Source: an uncultured Caldilineaceae bacterium (GTDB lineage: Bacteria > Chloroflexota > Anaerolineae > Caldilineales > Caldilineaceae). Taken from it: a DNA stretch of 64,000 nucleotides. The translations under genes and the position numbers were made by a program. Location: the NCBI GenBank assembly GCA_951812725.1, contig OX638330.1, positions 2,914,001 to 2,978,000 of the forward strand. Direction: 5' to 3'. Under the pieces are notes generated by a model, which made no database searches, had not been told where the DNA came from, and was given only the letters and a program-made list of their open reading frames with translations. This document shows, one piece after another, positions 44,218 through 52,939 of the stretch (position 1 is the first letter of the stretch; each line of letters starts with the position of its first letter).

Positions 44218-44246
44218 ATTGTACAAAAAGGCACAAAACATGTCAA
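44218..44246 (-). promoter_or_regulatory. near-consensus sigma-70 promoter of the cta operon
   Basis: On the minus strand a perfect TTGACA (44246-44241) and TACAAT (44223-44218) are separated by 17 bp. The predicted start is near 44211, giving a leader of about 105 nt before ctaC. It is the best promoter match in the window and implies strong constitutive expression. Confidence 0.75.
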
Positions 44247-44723
44247 AGAAGTGCGGGCGCAATTGCAAAGGTTGTTCGCCGCATGTGGATGGGGAATGCG
44301 GCTCGAAAGATGTGGGCTGCAGTGAGGTACGGTCAAATGTTTTTTGCTGTACTGCCAAGCCATATCAGAGGTGCGTTATGGGAAGTGCAATTGCTGACCA
44401 TCCACGTGAAAGATTTCGTTTCCTATGACATAGCCTTGGCCTGGAGTGGGAGTAAGCATTCAGACTGGATCAGCAATATTCGGAGGAATTTGAAGCAGGA
44501 TTCAGGAGAAAATCGGGGCGACTCTTGGTAATGTTGAGTGTGCGTTAGGTGCTACTACCTTTTGGCTAGTGCGTTCCATTTGCGGCAGACGCGGGCGCAT
44601 TTTAGCGAGGATGGACTTTAGAATCGGGAAGACGCATCCTGGTCCAGAATCACGAGTAGCCAGCGGAGGACCCCCACACGGGTTGCCGTCAGGTCGGTCA
44701 TGCGTTCACTTCCTTTTCCAGAG
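44247..44723. other. intergenic region without a supported gene
   Basis: This stretch of about 480 bp lies between the cta promoter and MITE copy 3. Only short frames without recognisable domains, start signals or repeats were found. Confidence 0.4.
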
Positions 44724-44936
44724 GTAACTACTAAGCCATATACAGTGCCTGTTTTGATCAGCCCTCTGTCCCTGCCGCCACTCAGGCAATTTGATTAAGT
44801 ATTGGGTTGGCGGCGGACACGTTGGTGGAGCGGCACTGCTGGAATGAGCACACACGGTTGGTGAGCGATGGTTTTGTAGGGGGGCGTTGCGGGGGCGCAG
44901 CCCCTGCACAAGGGAGGGCCGAAGGCCCGACCGCCC
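44724..44936. repeat. MITE-like element, copy 3 (3'-truncated)
   Basis: This copy starts GTAACTACTAAGCCATA and runs to the end of the 62-bp core (44875-44936), which is identical to copies 1 and 2. The 3' inverted repeat found in copies 1, 2 and 4 is absent. Beyond the core comes a segment related to the nested insertion of copy 2 (AACTGCAG, GTCAGTGG and GGCGGCAAAG near 44939-44974). No target duplication is visible. Confidence 0.7.
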
Positions 44937-45075
44937 AGAACTGCAGTGGTCAGTGGTCGGTTTGGGGCGGCAAAGACGGCGCCGAAAGTTGAGGATAAAC
45001 ATCTTACGCATCGCTGGTTGCCATATCGGGAGGGGGAGGATATATTTGAGTATGGCTATACGCAAGGCAATATGA

Positions 45076-45107
45076 GAATTGGAATTGGAATTGGAATTGG
45101 AATTGGA
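45076..45107. repeat. hexanucleotide microsatellite (GAATTG) x5
   Basis: Five perfect consecutive GAATTG units lie about 30 bp before the recombinase-like start codon. Being a multiple of three, length changes would not shift a frame. They could change spacing of upstream signals. Confidence 0.85.
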
Positions 45108-45135
45108 AGCGGGATAGAAGCGGGAGGTATGCGAT

Positions 45136-46080
45136 ATGAGCGAGGAACTGAAACAAGAGGAGGCCGAGGTAGAGGTCGATCCCGGCGGAAGCCTTGCGCC
45201 TACATTGCGAGCCAACAGCGCACTTGGCGACGCTATTGACGAATACGAAGAACAGATGGTTCGCAAGGGCTTTAGCGAGAACACGATCAAGGCCTTTGCC
45301 AATGATTTGAAGATACTGCGAACGTTTATGGATAGTTCGGCAGTTCTGAGGGAGATACAGACGCAGCATCTTGAGGAGTTTCTGGAATGGATGCAGAGTG
45401 AACGGGGACGGCCTTGCAACCCCAAGACTCTTTCGCGGCGAATCACTACGTTGAAGGTGTTTTTCTCGTGGCTGCATGGCGCCGGAGCGATCGGTACGGA
45501 CCCTGCTGAACCAATCGTCCAGCAGTCGGTCAGGACGCCACTGCCGGTAATCTTGAGTCCCGGTGAAGCGAGCAATCTGTTGCGGGTCTGTCAGGACTGG
45601 TTGTGGGACCTGCAGAAGCCGGATTCCAGGCCGTATGTGCTTGTGAGCCTACTCCTGCAGACCGGCATAAAGAAGAGCGAAGCGGTCAAGATACTGCTGG
45701 AAGATATCGAGCGCGCCGATACGCAACAGCCGGCGGTATTCATTCGTTACGAGGAGGAGCGCTACGCACACAAGAATCGGCGGATACCCCTAAACTCTTA
45801 CATTCTAGGACCGCTTGACCAGTACCTGGAGCAGTACGGGCCCGATAACTTTTTGTTCGAGTGTACGCCTCGCAATCTGGAGTATGTGCTGGAGGAAGCG
45901 GGCAAGCGCGCGGGCATACGGCATGTTCAAGTTGGTTTTGAGACTTTGCGTTGGACCAGCGCAGTTCGGGACTTCAGGCAGGGGAAGAAGGATGAGGAAC
46001 TACGGCTGAAAATGGGGCTGAGCAAAGTCTCGTGGCGGGAAACGAGCACGAAGATCCAACGGCTGGCCGGGCAGACTTAG
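45136..46080 (+). CDS. tyrosine recombinase-like protein with lost catalytic residues
   Basis: This 314-aa intact frame has an N-terminal SAM-like core-binding domain (residues about 25-120: DEYEEQMVRKGFSENTIKAF and RRITTLKVFFSWL) and a XerC/D-type C-terminal domain. Aligned by eye with XerD, the catalytic Arg is Lys179 (TGIKKSE), the hairpin Lys is kept (Lys213), the first His is Glu269, the second Arg is kept (Arg272), the last His is Leu295 and the nucleophilic Tyr is Ser304. Recombination is therefore unlikely, and a DNA-binding role is possible. It lies just after MITE copy 3 and the microsatellite. Confidence 0.8.
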   Translation: MSEELKQEEAEVEVDPGGSLAPTLRANSALGDAIDEYEEQMVRKGFSENTIKAFANDLKILRTFMDSSAVLREIQTQHLEEFLEWMQSERGRPCNPKTLSRRITTLKVFFSWLHGAGAIGTDPAEPIVQQSVRTPLPVILSPGEASNLLRVCQDWLWDLQKPDSRPYVLVSLLLQTGIKKSEAVKILLEDIERADTQQPAVFIRYEEERYAHKNRRIPLNSYILGPLDQYLEQYGPDNFLFECTPRNLEYVLEEAGKRAGIRHVQVGFETLRWTSAVRDFRQGKKDEELRLKMGLSKVSWRETSTKIQRLAGQT

Positions 46081-46084
46081 TTGA

Positions 46085-46102
46085 GCCGGGGCCTGGCCCG
46101 GC
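46085..46102. terminator. weak hairpin between convergent genes
   Basis: GCCGGG (46085-46090) pairs with CCCGGC (46097-46102). It has no T-tract, so it can only be a rho-dependent or structural stop for the converging recombinase-like and APH-like genes. Confidence 0.25.
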
Positions 46103-46118
46103 AAGTTGGCGTCGGCGT

Positions 46119-47219
46119 TTACGGAAGGGCACTCCGACTGAATAGTGCGGCTTCTGCCAACTGTTGATAGTGCATTTGCAGCGACCGGCGCTCTTCCAGC
46201 CAGGACTGCGAAAATGTTACGAGCCGCTTATCGCGACCGGATCGCGCCTCGGGCAGGATGCGCCCCAGCCGCAACGTCCACCAGACCAGCATGAGAGTTT
46301 CGTAGACGGCGATCCGTTGCTTGATGGTGGGATCGCTGCTGCTTGCACTGTAGAAGTCTACCAGGCGCCGGGTTTGCTGGCGCGGCCATTCGATGTGGGC
46401 GGCGTGGACGAGGAAATCTGCGATTTCGAAGGCAGGGTCGCCCCATCCGCTGTACTCCCAATCGACCGAGGCCCAGGCGTTGGGGCGACGAATGAAGTTG
46501 CGGATGTTGGGGTCGCCGCGACAGAAACGGAGAGGAGGCTGGCGCCAGTGCGGCCAAGGCGCTGAGTGGGTCTGGGAAACCAGGTCGTTAACGCCCGGCG
46601 CCCACTCCTCCGGAGAAAGGCGGCTATGCTGGGAGCGTATGGCCTGCAGCGCGTCGGCCGGCGATGTCACGCACAGGACCACTGAGCGTATGGCAGGATG
46701 GTCTGGCGACGCCGGCAGGGAATGGATTTTCAAGAGATGCTGACACAAGGCGTGCCAGGCAGGGTCATTGGCGGGGAGTGAGGCTGATACGTCACCTGCC
46801 AGCCAGGACTGCACGATGACTTGGTGGGCATAGCTGTCACGATCGAGCAGGAGGGGATGCGGCGCAAGATCTGGTGCGTGTTCGGCCAGGAATTTCAGGG
46901 CGGCCCATTCGCGGCCGGCCCGGTCGCGCGCGTCGCGCATGGTGAATTTTATGGCAACGTCGGCGGCCGGCGCGGTGGCACGGAAAAGGCGGTTGTTCAT
47001 TCCGCCGGTAACAGGAACAATCGACCATTCTTGCCATTGCCAATTGCCAGTGGAAGCAGAGGATGTGACTTGCCCAGGGGGCTCTGATTGGATGGCCGAC
47101 GCTTGTGGTGCAGGCAGATTCCCCACTTGCCGGCCACTGCCTGCCTGACTTTGTTCCGCTTGCAGAGTTTGCGCCAAGTAGCTCACCAGCTCGCGCAGTT
47201 CTGGACTATCCTGCTTCAT
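46119..47219 (-). CDS. aminoglycoside phosphotransferase/choline kinase-like protein
   Basis: This 366-aa protein has the APH fold. IKFTMRDARDRAGREWAALKFLAEHAPDLAP contains the ATP-binding Lys and Glu. LRFCRGDPNIRNF is the catalytic loop, with the usual His of HGD replaced by Arg. VDWEYSGWGDPAFEIADFL is the metal-binding region. The first 90 residues contain a low-complexity linker rich in Gln, Ser and Pro. The substrate is unknown, and many chromosomal members phosphorylate sugars or choline rather than drugs. The ATG at 47219 overlaps the ksgA stop by 4 bp, so it is coupled to ksgA. Confidence 0.82.
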   Translation of the reverse strand: MKQDSPELRELVSYLAQTLQAEQSQAGSGRQVGNLPAPQASAIQSEPPGQVTSSASTGNWQWQEWSIVPVTGGMNNRLFRATAPAADVAIKFTMRDARDRAGREWAALKFLAEHAPDLAPHPLLLDRDSYAHQVIVQSWLAGDVSASLPANDPAWHALCQHLLKIHSLPASPDHPAIRSVVLCVTSPADALQAIRSQHSRLSPEEWAPGVNDLVSQTHSAPWPHWRQPPLRFCRGDPNIRNFIRRPNAWASVDWEYSGWGDPAFEIADFLVHAAHIEWPRQQTRRLVDFYSASSSDPTIKQRIAVYETLMLVWWTLRLGRILPEARSGRDKRLVTFSQSWLEERRSLQMHYQQLAEAALFSRSALP

Positions 47220-48091
47220 TTTTGCCCGTACACTTGCCTTGTCAGTTCTCCCCACTCCGATATCGAGAGAGTTTGCGGGCGGCGGCTGGGCTCGACGCCG
47301 GCGGCGTTGAGCCAGATGTCGGCGTCCTCTTTTTTGCATGACAGGCCGGCGCTTAGGCTGTTGCGCAGCTGTTTGCGCCGCTGCCCAAAACCGGCGCGTA
47401 CGATGCGAAAAAATTGGGTTGGGTCCACATTGGGGACTGCGGGTTGCTGGTGCAGATCCAGTCGCACAACGCTGCTGTCGACTTTCGGCGCGGGAAGAAA
47501 GGCGCCAGCGGGTACAGTGTGAAGGGCGCGCGGGCGGGCGTAGAATTGGACGCTCACCGCCAGCAGAGACATGTCGCCGGGCTGAGCGACCATGCGCTGG
47601 GCCACCTCGCGTTGCACTAATAGCACTGCGAGGGTGGGCCGGCTGTCGGCGCGCTCCAGGATGTGGCGTATAACCGCGCTGGTGATGTAGTAAGGGAGAT
47701 TGGCGACAATTTTGTATTCGGTAGCGTCGGAGGCGGCACCGGTTTTTTGGGGCAGCTGCGGCTGAATGAGGGCGGCGGGACTCAGTTCCAGGATGTCGCC
47801 GTGAACAAAGGAAACGTGGGGTTGGTCGGCGAACTGCTCACGAAGGACTGGAACCAGTCTCTGGTCGAGTTCGACGGCGACGACGCGGCCGGCCCGTTCA
47901 GCCAGCTGATGGGTCAAAGCGCCGAGGCCGGGGCCGATTTCCAGCACTGTGTCTTCTTTTGTAAGTTCGGCGGCAGCGGCGATGCGGGCCAGGTGGGTCG
48001 TATCGATGAGAAGGTTCTGGCCGAGGGACTTTTTCAGATTGAGGTTGTGGCGACGGATCAGCTCGAGGGGGGAGGGGTAGTTCTTACTCAT
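47216..48091 (-). CDS. ksgA: 16S rRNA dimethyladenosine transferase KsgA (RsmA)
   Basis: This 291-aa enzyme dimethylates two adjacent adenosines near the 3' end of 16S rRNA during 30S maturation. Visible motifs are KKSLGQNLLIDTTHLARI, the SAM-binding VLEIGPGLGALTHQLAERA, VAVELDQRLV and the catalytic NLPYYITSAVIRHIL. The C-terminal domain includes VPAGAFLPAPKVDSSVVRL. It overlaps lepA by 8 bp and the kinase by 4 bp, so lepA-ksgA-kinase form one unit. Confidence 0.97.
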   Translation of the reverse strand: MSKNYPSPLELIRRHNLNLKKSLGQNLLIDTTHLARIAAAAELTKEDTVLEIGPGLGALTHQLAERAGRVVAVELDQRLVPVLREQFADQPHVSFVHGDILELSPAALIQPQLPQKTGAASDATEYKIVANLPYYITSAVIRHILERADSRPTLAVLLVQREVAQRMVAQPGDMSLLAVSVQFYARPRALHTVPAGAFLPAPKVDSSVVRLDLHQQPAVPNVDPTQFFRIVRAGFGQRRKQLRNSLSAGLSCKKEDADIWLNAAGVEPSRRPQTLSISEWGELTRQVYGQK

Positions 48092-49898
48092 CCTCCAGAC
48101 TCAGGACTGTCATGAAGGCCTCCTGCGGGATCTCGACGGCACCGACCATTTTCATGCGCTTCTTGCCCGCTTTCTGGTTTTCGAGCAGTTTGCGTTTGCG
48201 GGTCACGTCGCCGCCGTAGCATTTGGAGAGTACGTCTTTGCGGACGGCTTTCACGTTCGCGCGGCTGATCACTTTATTGCCAATTGCGGCCTGAATCGGG
48301 ACCACGAATTGCTGGCGAGGGATGATGTCTTTCATCTTACTTACCATGCGCTGCCCTTTGAAGAAGGCGTTGTCGCGATGGGTGATGATGCTGAGGGCGT
48401 CAACCGACTGGCCGTTGACCAATACATCAAGTTTGACCATGTCGGAGGCCTGATAGTCGTCCAGGCTGTAATCCATGGAGGCGTAGCCGCGCGTGCGTGC
48501 TTTTAGCTCGTTGTAGAAGTCGACAATGATTTCGGAGAGCGGGATCTGGAAGCTCAGCTCTACTCTCTTGGTATCCAACCAAAGCTGATTCTTGACTTGG
48601 CCGCGCCGCTTTGTCACCATTTCCAGGATTGGACCGATGTAGGTGGAGGGTGTATAGATTTGCAGGCCGCACCAGGGCTCTTCTATCCGATCAATTTCGC
48701 TGGCGTCGGGCAGGTCGGCAGGGCTTTCTAGCAGAAACTCGCTGCCATCGGTTGTGACGACGCGGTAGGCCACAGAGGGCGCGGTGAAGATGATATCCAG
48801 ATCGTATTCCCGCTCCAGCCGTTCCTGCACGATTTCCATGTGGAAAAGGCCGAGAAAGCCGAGGCGGAATCCGAAGCCAAGGGCCTGGCTGGTCTCCGGT
48901 TCGTAGGTGAGGGCGCCGTCGTTGAGATGCAGTTTTTCGAGGGCGTCACGGAGGTCGTGGTAGTCATCGGAGTCGGTGGGAAAGAGGCCGGCGAAAACCA
49001 TCGGCAGCATCGGCTCGTAGCCGGGCAGCGGTTGCGAGGCCGGGTCGGAGGCGAGCGTGATGGTGTCGCCTACATCCAAGTCCTGTACGCTTTTGAGGCC
49101 GGTAGCGATATAGCCGACTTCGCCGGCGGTCAGTTTTGAGGCCTTGACAGGCGCGGGGGTAAGGACACCAATCTCGATGGGGTCGATGCGCTTGTTGCCT
49201 GAGATGGCCAGCAGGCTAGCCGGGGCGGTAATGGCGCCGTTGACGACACGCACGTAGGCCACGACACCTTTGTAAGGGTCATAGTGGCAGTCGAAAATCA
49301 ATGCTTGCAATTTTTCGCCGGCGTCCCCCTGCGGCGGCGGCACTTGCTTGACGATCTCTTCGAGCACCTCTTCGATGTTGAGACTGTCTTTGGCGCTGAT
49401 GCGCAGCACATCTTCGGCGGGAATTGCCAGGAGATCTTCAATGTCCTGAGCGACCTCGTCGGGCACGGCCGACTGCAGATCGATCTTGTTGAGCACGGGG
49501 ACGATGGTCAGGTCGAGTTCCATGGCGGCGAGGAGATGGGCGACGGTTTGGGCTTGAATGCCCTGGGAGGCGTCAACAACCAGGACGGCGCCTTCACATG
49601 CCTGCAAAGCGCGCTTGACCTCGTAAGTGAAGTCAACGTGACCGGGGGTATCGATCAGGTTCATTTCAAAGTCTTGGGGCGACTCGCCATTTGGTTGGCG
49701 GCGATAGATCATGCGTACTGCGCTGGCCTTGATCGTGACGCCCTTTTCCCGTTCCAGGTCCATCGAGTCGAGCAGTTGCTCCTTCATTTCTCGATCGGTG
49801 ACGGTCCCGGTATGTTGAATCAGGCGATCGGCCAGCGTGCTTTTGCCGTGATCGATGTGCGCAATTATGCAGAAGTTACGGATGTGATCCAGATTCAT
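48084..49898 (-). CDS. lepA: elongation factor 4 (LepA)
   Basis: This 604-aa translational GTPase acts on stalled or mistranslocated ribosomes. It has IIAHIDHGKSTLADRLI (G1), DTPGHVDFTYEV (G3), NKIDLQSAVPDEV (G4), the EF-G-like domains II, III and V, and the LepA-specific C-terminal domain ending NQKAGKKRMKMVGAVEIPQEAFM. The start at 49898 gives the family length; a frame to 49973 adds 25 residues without support. It is the first gene of the lepA-ksgA-kinase operon. Confidence 0.97.
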   Translation of the reverse strand: MNLDHIRNFCIIAHIDHGKSTLADRLIQHTGTVTDREMKEQLLDSMDLEREKGVTIKASAVRMIYRRQPNGESPQDFEMNLIDTPGHVDFTYEVKRALQACEGAVLVVDASQGIQAQTVAHLLAAMELDLTIVPVLNKIDLQSAVPDEVAQDIEDLLAIPAEDVLRISAKDSLNIEEVLEEIVKQVPPPQGDAGEKLQALIFDCHYDPYKGVVAYVRVVNGAITAPASLLAISGNKRIDPIEIGVLTPAPVKASKLTAGEVGYIATGLKSVQDLDVGDTITLASDPASQPLPGYEPMLPMVFAGLFPTDSDDYHDLRDALEKLHLNDGALTYEPETSQALGFGFRLGFLGLFHMEIVQERLEREYDLDIIFTAPSVAYRVVTTDGSEFLLESPADLPDASEIDRIEEPWCGLQIYTPSTYIGPILEMVTKRRGQVKNQLWLDTKRVELSFQIPLSEIIVDFYNELKARTRGYASMDYSLDDYQASDMVKLDVLVNGQSVDALSIITHRDNAFFKGQRMVSKMKDIIPRQQFVVPIQAAIGNKVISRANVKAVRKDVLSKCYGGDVTRKRKLLENQKAGKKRMKMVGAVEIPQEAFMTVLSLEDE

Positions 49899-49926
49899 AG
49901 TAATAGCGGCATCGGATGCCGGGAAT

Positions 49927-49956
49927 TGTTTGAAGTGTTCGCGGAAATAGTATACT
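49927..49956 (+). promoter_or_regulatory. possible promoter of the Lgt-like gene
   Basis: TTGTTT (49927-49932) and TATACT (49951-49956) are 18 bp apart in the divergent lepA/Lgt-like gap. The -10 overlaps the palindrome AGTATACT, so it could also serve lepA on the other strand. Confidence 0.25.
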
Positions 49957-50023
49957 ACTGCAGCAGTCGGCACCTGCAGTTACATTCTGTCGTCATTTCG
50001 CCGGTCCAGATAGAGAGGAAACC

Positions 50024-50842
50024 GTGTATCCATCGCTACCCTTAGGGCCGCTGTCGCTACCGACGGCCCAGATACTGGCCATCGTCGCGGCCTGGTTTGG
50101 CTTGTCGGTGATGGTACAGGCAGGCAAGCGTTTGAAATTGGACCCGGATATGCTCTGGAATATGGGAACGATTGCGCTGGCCGCGGCTGTCATTGTAGCC
50201 CGGCTGGCCCATGCAGTCCAGTTCTGGAGTGTCTATCGCGCGGAGCCGCTGCTGCTGGTAAGTATTCGCCCGGGCGGGCTGATGCTGTGGCCGGGGGTAA
50301 TTGGCGGGTTGGTTGCGGCCTATTGGTACCTGATCCGCAGAGAAGTCGATCCAAGGCCGGTCGGGGTTGCGGCGGTGTTTGGCGTGCTGGCAGGCGGCGC
50401 GGTGCTGGAGCTGTCGAGTTTTCTGACCGGCGCGGTGGTAGGCACTGTGGGTGTGCCGCCAGCCGGGCTATATTCGGCGCTGTCCTGGTTTGGCGGCGCT
50501 GCCGATACGCAGTTGGTCGAGAGTGGGGCGCTTCGTCATCCTGTCGCACTATACCGGGCGACGGGGATGATGCTGATAGTTGGCGGTTTCTTGTTGCTGG
50601 GCAAGTGGCACAGACCGGGTCGACTGGCGGGCCTAGCAGTTTTAGCGCTTGCGCTGCTGCGGCTGTTTGCCGACGGGTTTGCGGCGGACACGAGGCTGCT
50701 GGGTTCGTTGCGACTTTCCCAATTGGCGGCGCTTGTTGCGGCGCTGGGGCTGGCGGTATGGCTGGCGCAGACAACGAACGGCGCCGGCCAAATGCAACTG
50801 GCTGGCGAACAGGCGGACAGCAAGACTTCGTCGGAAGAATAG
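50024..50842 (+). CDS. Lgt-like membrane protein, probably not a lipoprotein transferase
   Basis: This 272-aa protein has about seven membrane segments with the Lgt layout: ARLAHAVQFWSVYRAEPLLLVSIRPGG before the third segment and RHPVALYRATGM, matching the HPTQLYE box. The usual H of FHGG is Trp in LMLWPGVIGG, and the GRIGNFxNGE region is replaced by LELSSFLTGAVV, so the catalytic residues of prolipoprotein diacylglyceryl transferase are missing. The start is GTG at 50024 with AGAGAGG upstream. A true lgt would be expected elsewhere in the genome. Its role is unknown. Confidence 0.7.
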   Translation: MYPSLPLGPLSLPTAQILAIVAAWFGLSVMVQAGKRLKLDPDMLWNMGTIALAAAVIVARLAHAVQFWSVYRAEPLLLVSIRPGGLMLWPGVIGGLVAAYWYLIRREVDPRPVGVAAVFGVLAGGAVLELSSFLTGAVVGTVGVPPAGLYSALSWFGGAADTQLVESGALRHPVALYRATGMMLIVGGFLLLGKWHRPGRLAGLAVLALALLRLFADGFAADTRLLGSLRLSQLAALVAALGLAVWLAQTTNGAGQMQLAGEQADSKTSSEE

Positions 50843-50939
50843 GCGATGCAGCGGATTGTCGCGGCGCGATTGCGCAGGCGCCCTGAAGAAGGGGAAAGTG
50901 ACAGATATAGATTCGGCGGCGTATGAAGCAGGCTAATTG

Positions 50940-51578
50940 CTACGAAATTTGCTGGATTACAAGCAGGATTCCGGATTCGATCGATACCTGCGCAGGAGAT
51001 GACACCATGGTGTTGCTAACGCCGCGGGTGCTGCCAAGGCGCAGGGTAGCGTTTTCCAGCGGGTATTCCAAGCCCCGATAGGTAACCCCAGTTACTTCTT
51101 CGCTAAGCGCAACCGCGCTGACGTAACCACCGGTCGGTCCTGAAAGAGTTACTGACTGACGTCCCCGCAAGACGCGCGCCAACTGATCCCCCTCGGCGAT
51201 GGTGAGAGGAACAGCCCAATTTTTTTGAGCCAGTATCAAGAGGTTAGCGATGGTCTGGTCGAGACGGCCGCCGACCGCGCCGAGCAGGAGGATTTCGGTG
51301 GCGCCGTCACGTACGGCACGGGCGATCGCGAGTTCCAGGTCGGTGGCGTCCTTGGCGGCGGGATGTTGTTCAACTTCGGCCCCCTCTTCCTGCATACGTA
51401 GAAAAAGGGCAGAGTTGATGCTGTCGAGGTCGCCGACGATCACTGCGGGAGACAGCCCAAGGATTTCCATATGGCGCGCACCGCCGTCGGCGGCGATGAG
51501 ATAGTCATCTTTACGCAGCCAGCGCGCCAAGGCGGCGTAGTCGATGATATCTCCATTGACGAAAACGACAGCTCGCAC
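50940..51578 (-). CDS. thiN: thiamine pyrophosphokinase
   Basis: This 212-aa ThiN transfers pyrophosphate from ATP to thiamine to give TPP. Family motifs are IAADGGARHMEILGLSPAVIVGDLDSI, HPAAKDATDLELAIARA and LLGAVGGRLDQTIANLLIL, followed by the TPK beta domain ending NTMVSSPAQVSIESGILLVI. The start is GTG at 51578 with AGGTGG upstream. It is 12 bp after a DUF456 gene on the same strand. Confidence 0.93.
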   Translation of the reverse strand: MRAVVFVNGDIIDYAALARWLRKDDYLIAADGGARHMEILGLSPAVIVGDLDSINSALFLRMQEEGAEVEQHPAAKDATDLELAIARAVRDGATEILLLGAVGGRLDQTIANLLILAQKNWAVPLTIAEGDQLARVLRGRQSVTLSGPTGGYVSAVALSEEVTGVTYRGLEYPLENATLRLGSTRGVSNTMVSSPAQVSIESGILLVIQQIS

Positions 51579-51590
51579 GTTTCCACCTCT

Positions 51591-52172
51591 CTACAGGAAG
51601 GCCTGCCACGCGAAGATCGACAGCATTACAATGCTAATGACAAACTCGACGGCCATAGCCATCAGAAAGCCGCCTACGTATCCTTTGACGGCTCGAGTGG
51701 CGGCGGCTTTGTTCGCCTGCGTATTTGAGCCGGACTGACCTGTGACGGCAGTGCTTTGGGCAACAGACTGTTGGGAAGAAACCTGTGCGCGGCGGTATTC
51801 CATCAGCCACAGCGCGGATATTGAGCCAACGACCGCGCCGATAAAGGTCCCAACGACAGGTACGCTTGAGAGCAGGATGGCGCCGACCAAACCCCCGACG
51901 ATCGAGAGGGCGACCGAACGCCAGGCCGCGCCGGACCGGCGGCTACTCAAGAAACTCAGTCCCAGATCTGCGGCCCAGGAGACGATGGTCAGAACTGCCA
52001 GAATCAGTAGCGTCGGCCAACCAATGCGGAAGAAGTTATCGGCCCAGGCCCAGACAAATACACCCAGCCAGATCAGAAGCGGGCCAGGCAGTACCGGTAC
52101 CAGGGCGCCGACAATCCCCAAGAACATGAGAAGGTAGGCGGCCAAAAAGAGTAGGGTCGAGAGTTCAAACAC
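51591..52172 (-). CDS. DUF456 family membrane protein
   Basis: This 193-aa protein has about five membrane segments with the DUF456 pattern: GALVPVLPGPLLIWLGVFVWAW near residues 21-42 and the Gly-rich GGLVGAILLSSVPVVGTFIGAVVGS. The function is unknown. The start is GTG at 52172, 6 bp after the nnrE stop. The nnrE-DUF456-thiN order is co-directional with tiny gaps, so an operon is likely. Confidence 0.82.
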   Translation of the reverse strand: MFELSTLLFLAAYLLMFLGIVGALVPVLPGPLLIWLGVFVWAWADNFFRIGWPTLLILAVLTIVSWAADLGLSFLSSRRSGAAWRSVALSIVGGLVGAILLSSVPVVGTFIGAVVGSISALWLMEYRRAQVSSQQSVAQSTAVTGQSGSNTQANKAAATRAVKGYVGGFLMAMAVEFVISIVMLSIFAWQAFL

Positions 52173-52178
52173 GCCTAT

Positions 52179-52937
52179 CTACTCCTCGACGAAAGCGCTG
52201 CCATTCTCAACCCGGAATGGCAAGACTGTATCTGTGGCAAAGAGGGGCGGCACATCCAGGTTCAATGATTCGTAGAGAACCGGCGGCACGCCAATGTCGG
52301 CGAGGAAAAGTTGTCCGCAGGCTGCCCGAGCTGGCGGCTGCAAAAGGCCCCGCTTGGGAAGGGCCAGAGTCAGGGTGGCGGTTGCGGCAATACAGTGGTC
52401 GGAAGGTTGGCCGCTGTTAGCATCGAGGCCGCTGGGCGCGTCCAAGCTCAGGATTGGCGCGACGCTGCTGTTTGCCAGCTGGATCAGGTCGGTAGTGCGA
52501 CCGCGAGGGGAGCCCGATAGACCGTAGCCGATAAGCGCGTCGATTACCAGGTCAGCTGGGGGGAGTTCCCAGCCCTCTTCTGCCCAGGCGAGAGGGGCGT
52601 CCATCTTCTGCAGAATCGACAGTTGATCTTTCATGGCGCCAGACGGCAGGTCACTGGTCGAATGGGTCAGCACGATCTGCACCCACGCGCCCCAGTTGAG
52701 GAGATGACGTGCGGCAGCCAGCCCGCCGCCACCGTTGTTGCCGCGTCCGGCCAGCACGACGATGGGCCGATCTTGCAACGGCTCCTCGTCGTCGTCGAAA
52801 GAGAGGATACGTTTGGCCAGCAGGGCCAGATTGTGCCCGGCATTTTCCATCATCTGGAGCAGTTGGATGCCGTATTGCTCGACCATCAGTCGGTCGACTT
52901 CCCGCATCTGTTGGGTGGAAAGCGAAGGCAGGATCAC
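52179..52937 (-). CDS. nnrE: NAD(P)H-hydrate epimerase (YjeF N-terminal domain)
   Basis: This 252-aa enzyme epimerises damaged NAD(P)H hydrates so that a dehydratase can repair them. It has [28 protein letters not shown], the nucleotide-binding [39 protein letters not shown], and [12 protein letters not shown] with the catalytic Asp. The C-terminal ADP-dependent dehydratase domain is absent, so NnrD must be encoded elsewhere. GTG at 52937 lies 2 bp after the upstream stop with GGAG before it. The frame to 53039 would overlap the upstream gene by about 100 bp. Confidence 0.88.
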   Translation of the reverse strand: MILPSLSTQQMREVDRLMVEQYGIQLLQMMENAGHNLALLAKRILSFDDDEEPLQDRPIVVLAGRGNNGGGGLAAARHLLNWGAWVQIVLTHSTSDLPSGAMKDQLSILQKMDAPLAWAEEGWELPPADLVIDALIGYGLSGSPRGRTTDLIQLANSSVAPILSLDAPSGLDANSGQPSDHCIAATATLTLALPKRGLLQPPARAACGQLFLADIGVPPVLYESLNLDVPPLFATDTVLPFRVENGSAFVEE

Positions 52938-52939
52938 AA

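Noticed and set aside
45076-45107. CRISPR-like repeat array
   Set aside because: The units are adjacent hexamers without spacers, so it is a microsatellite.
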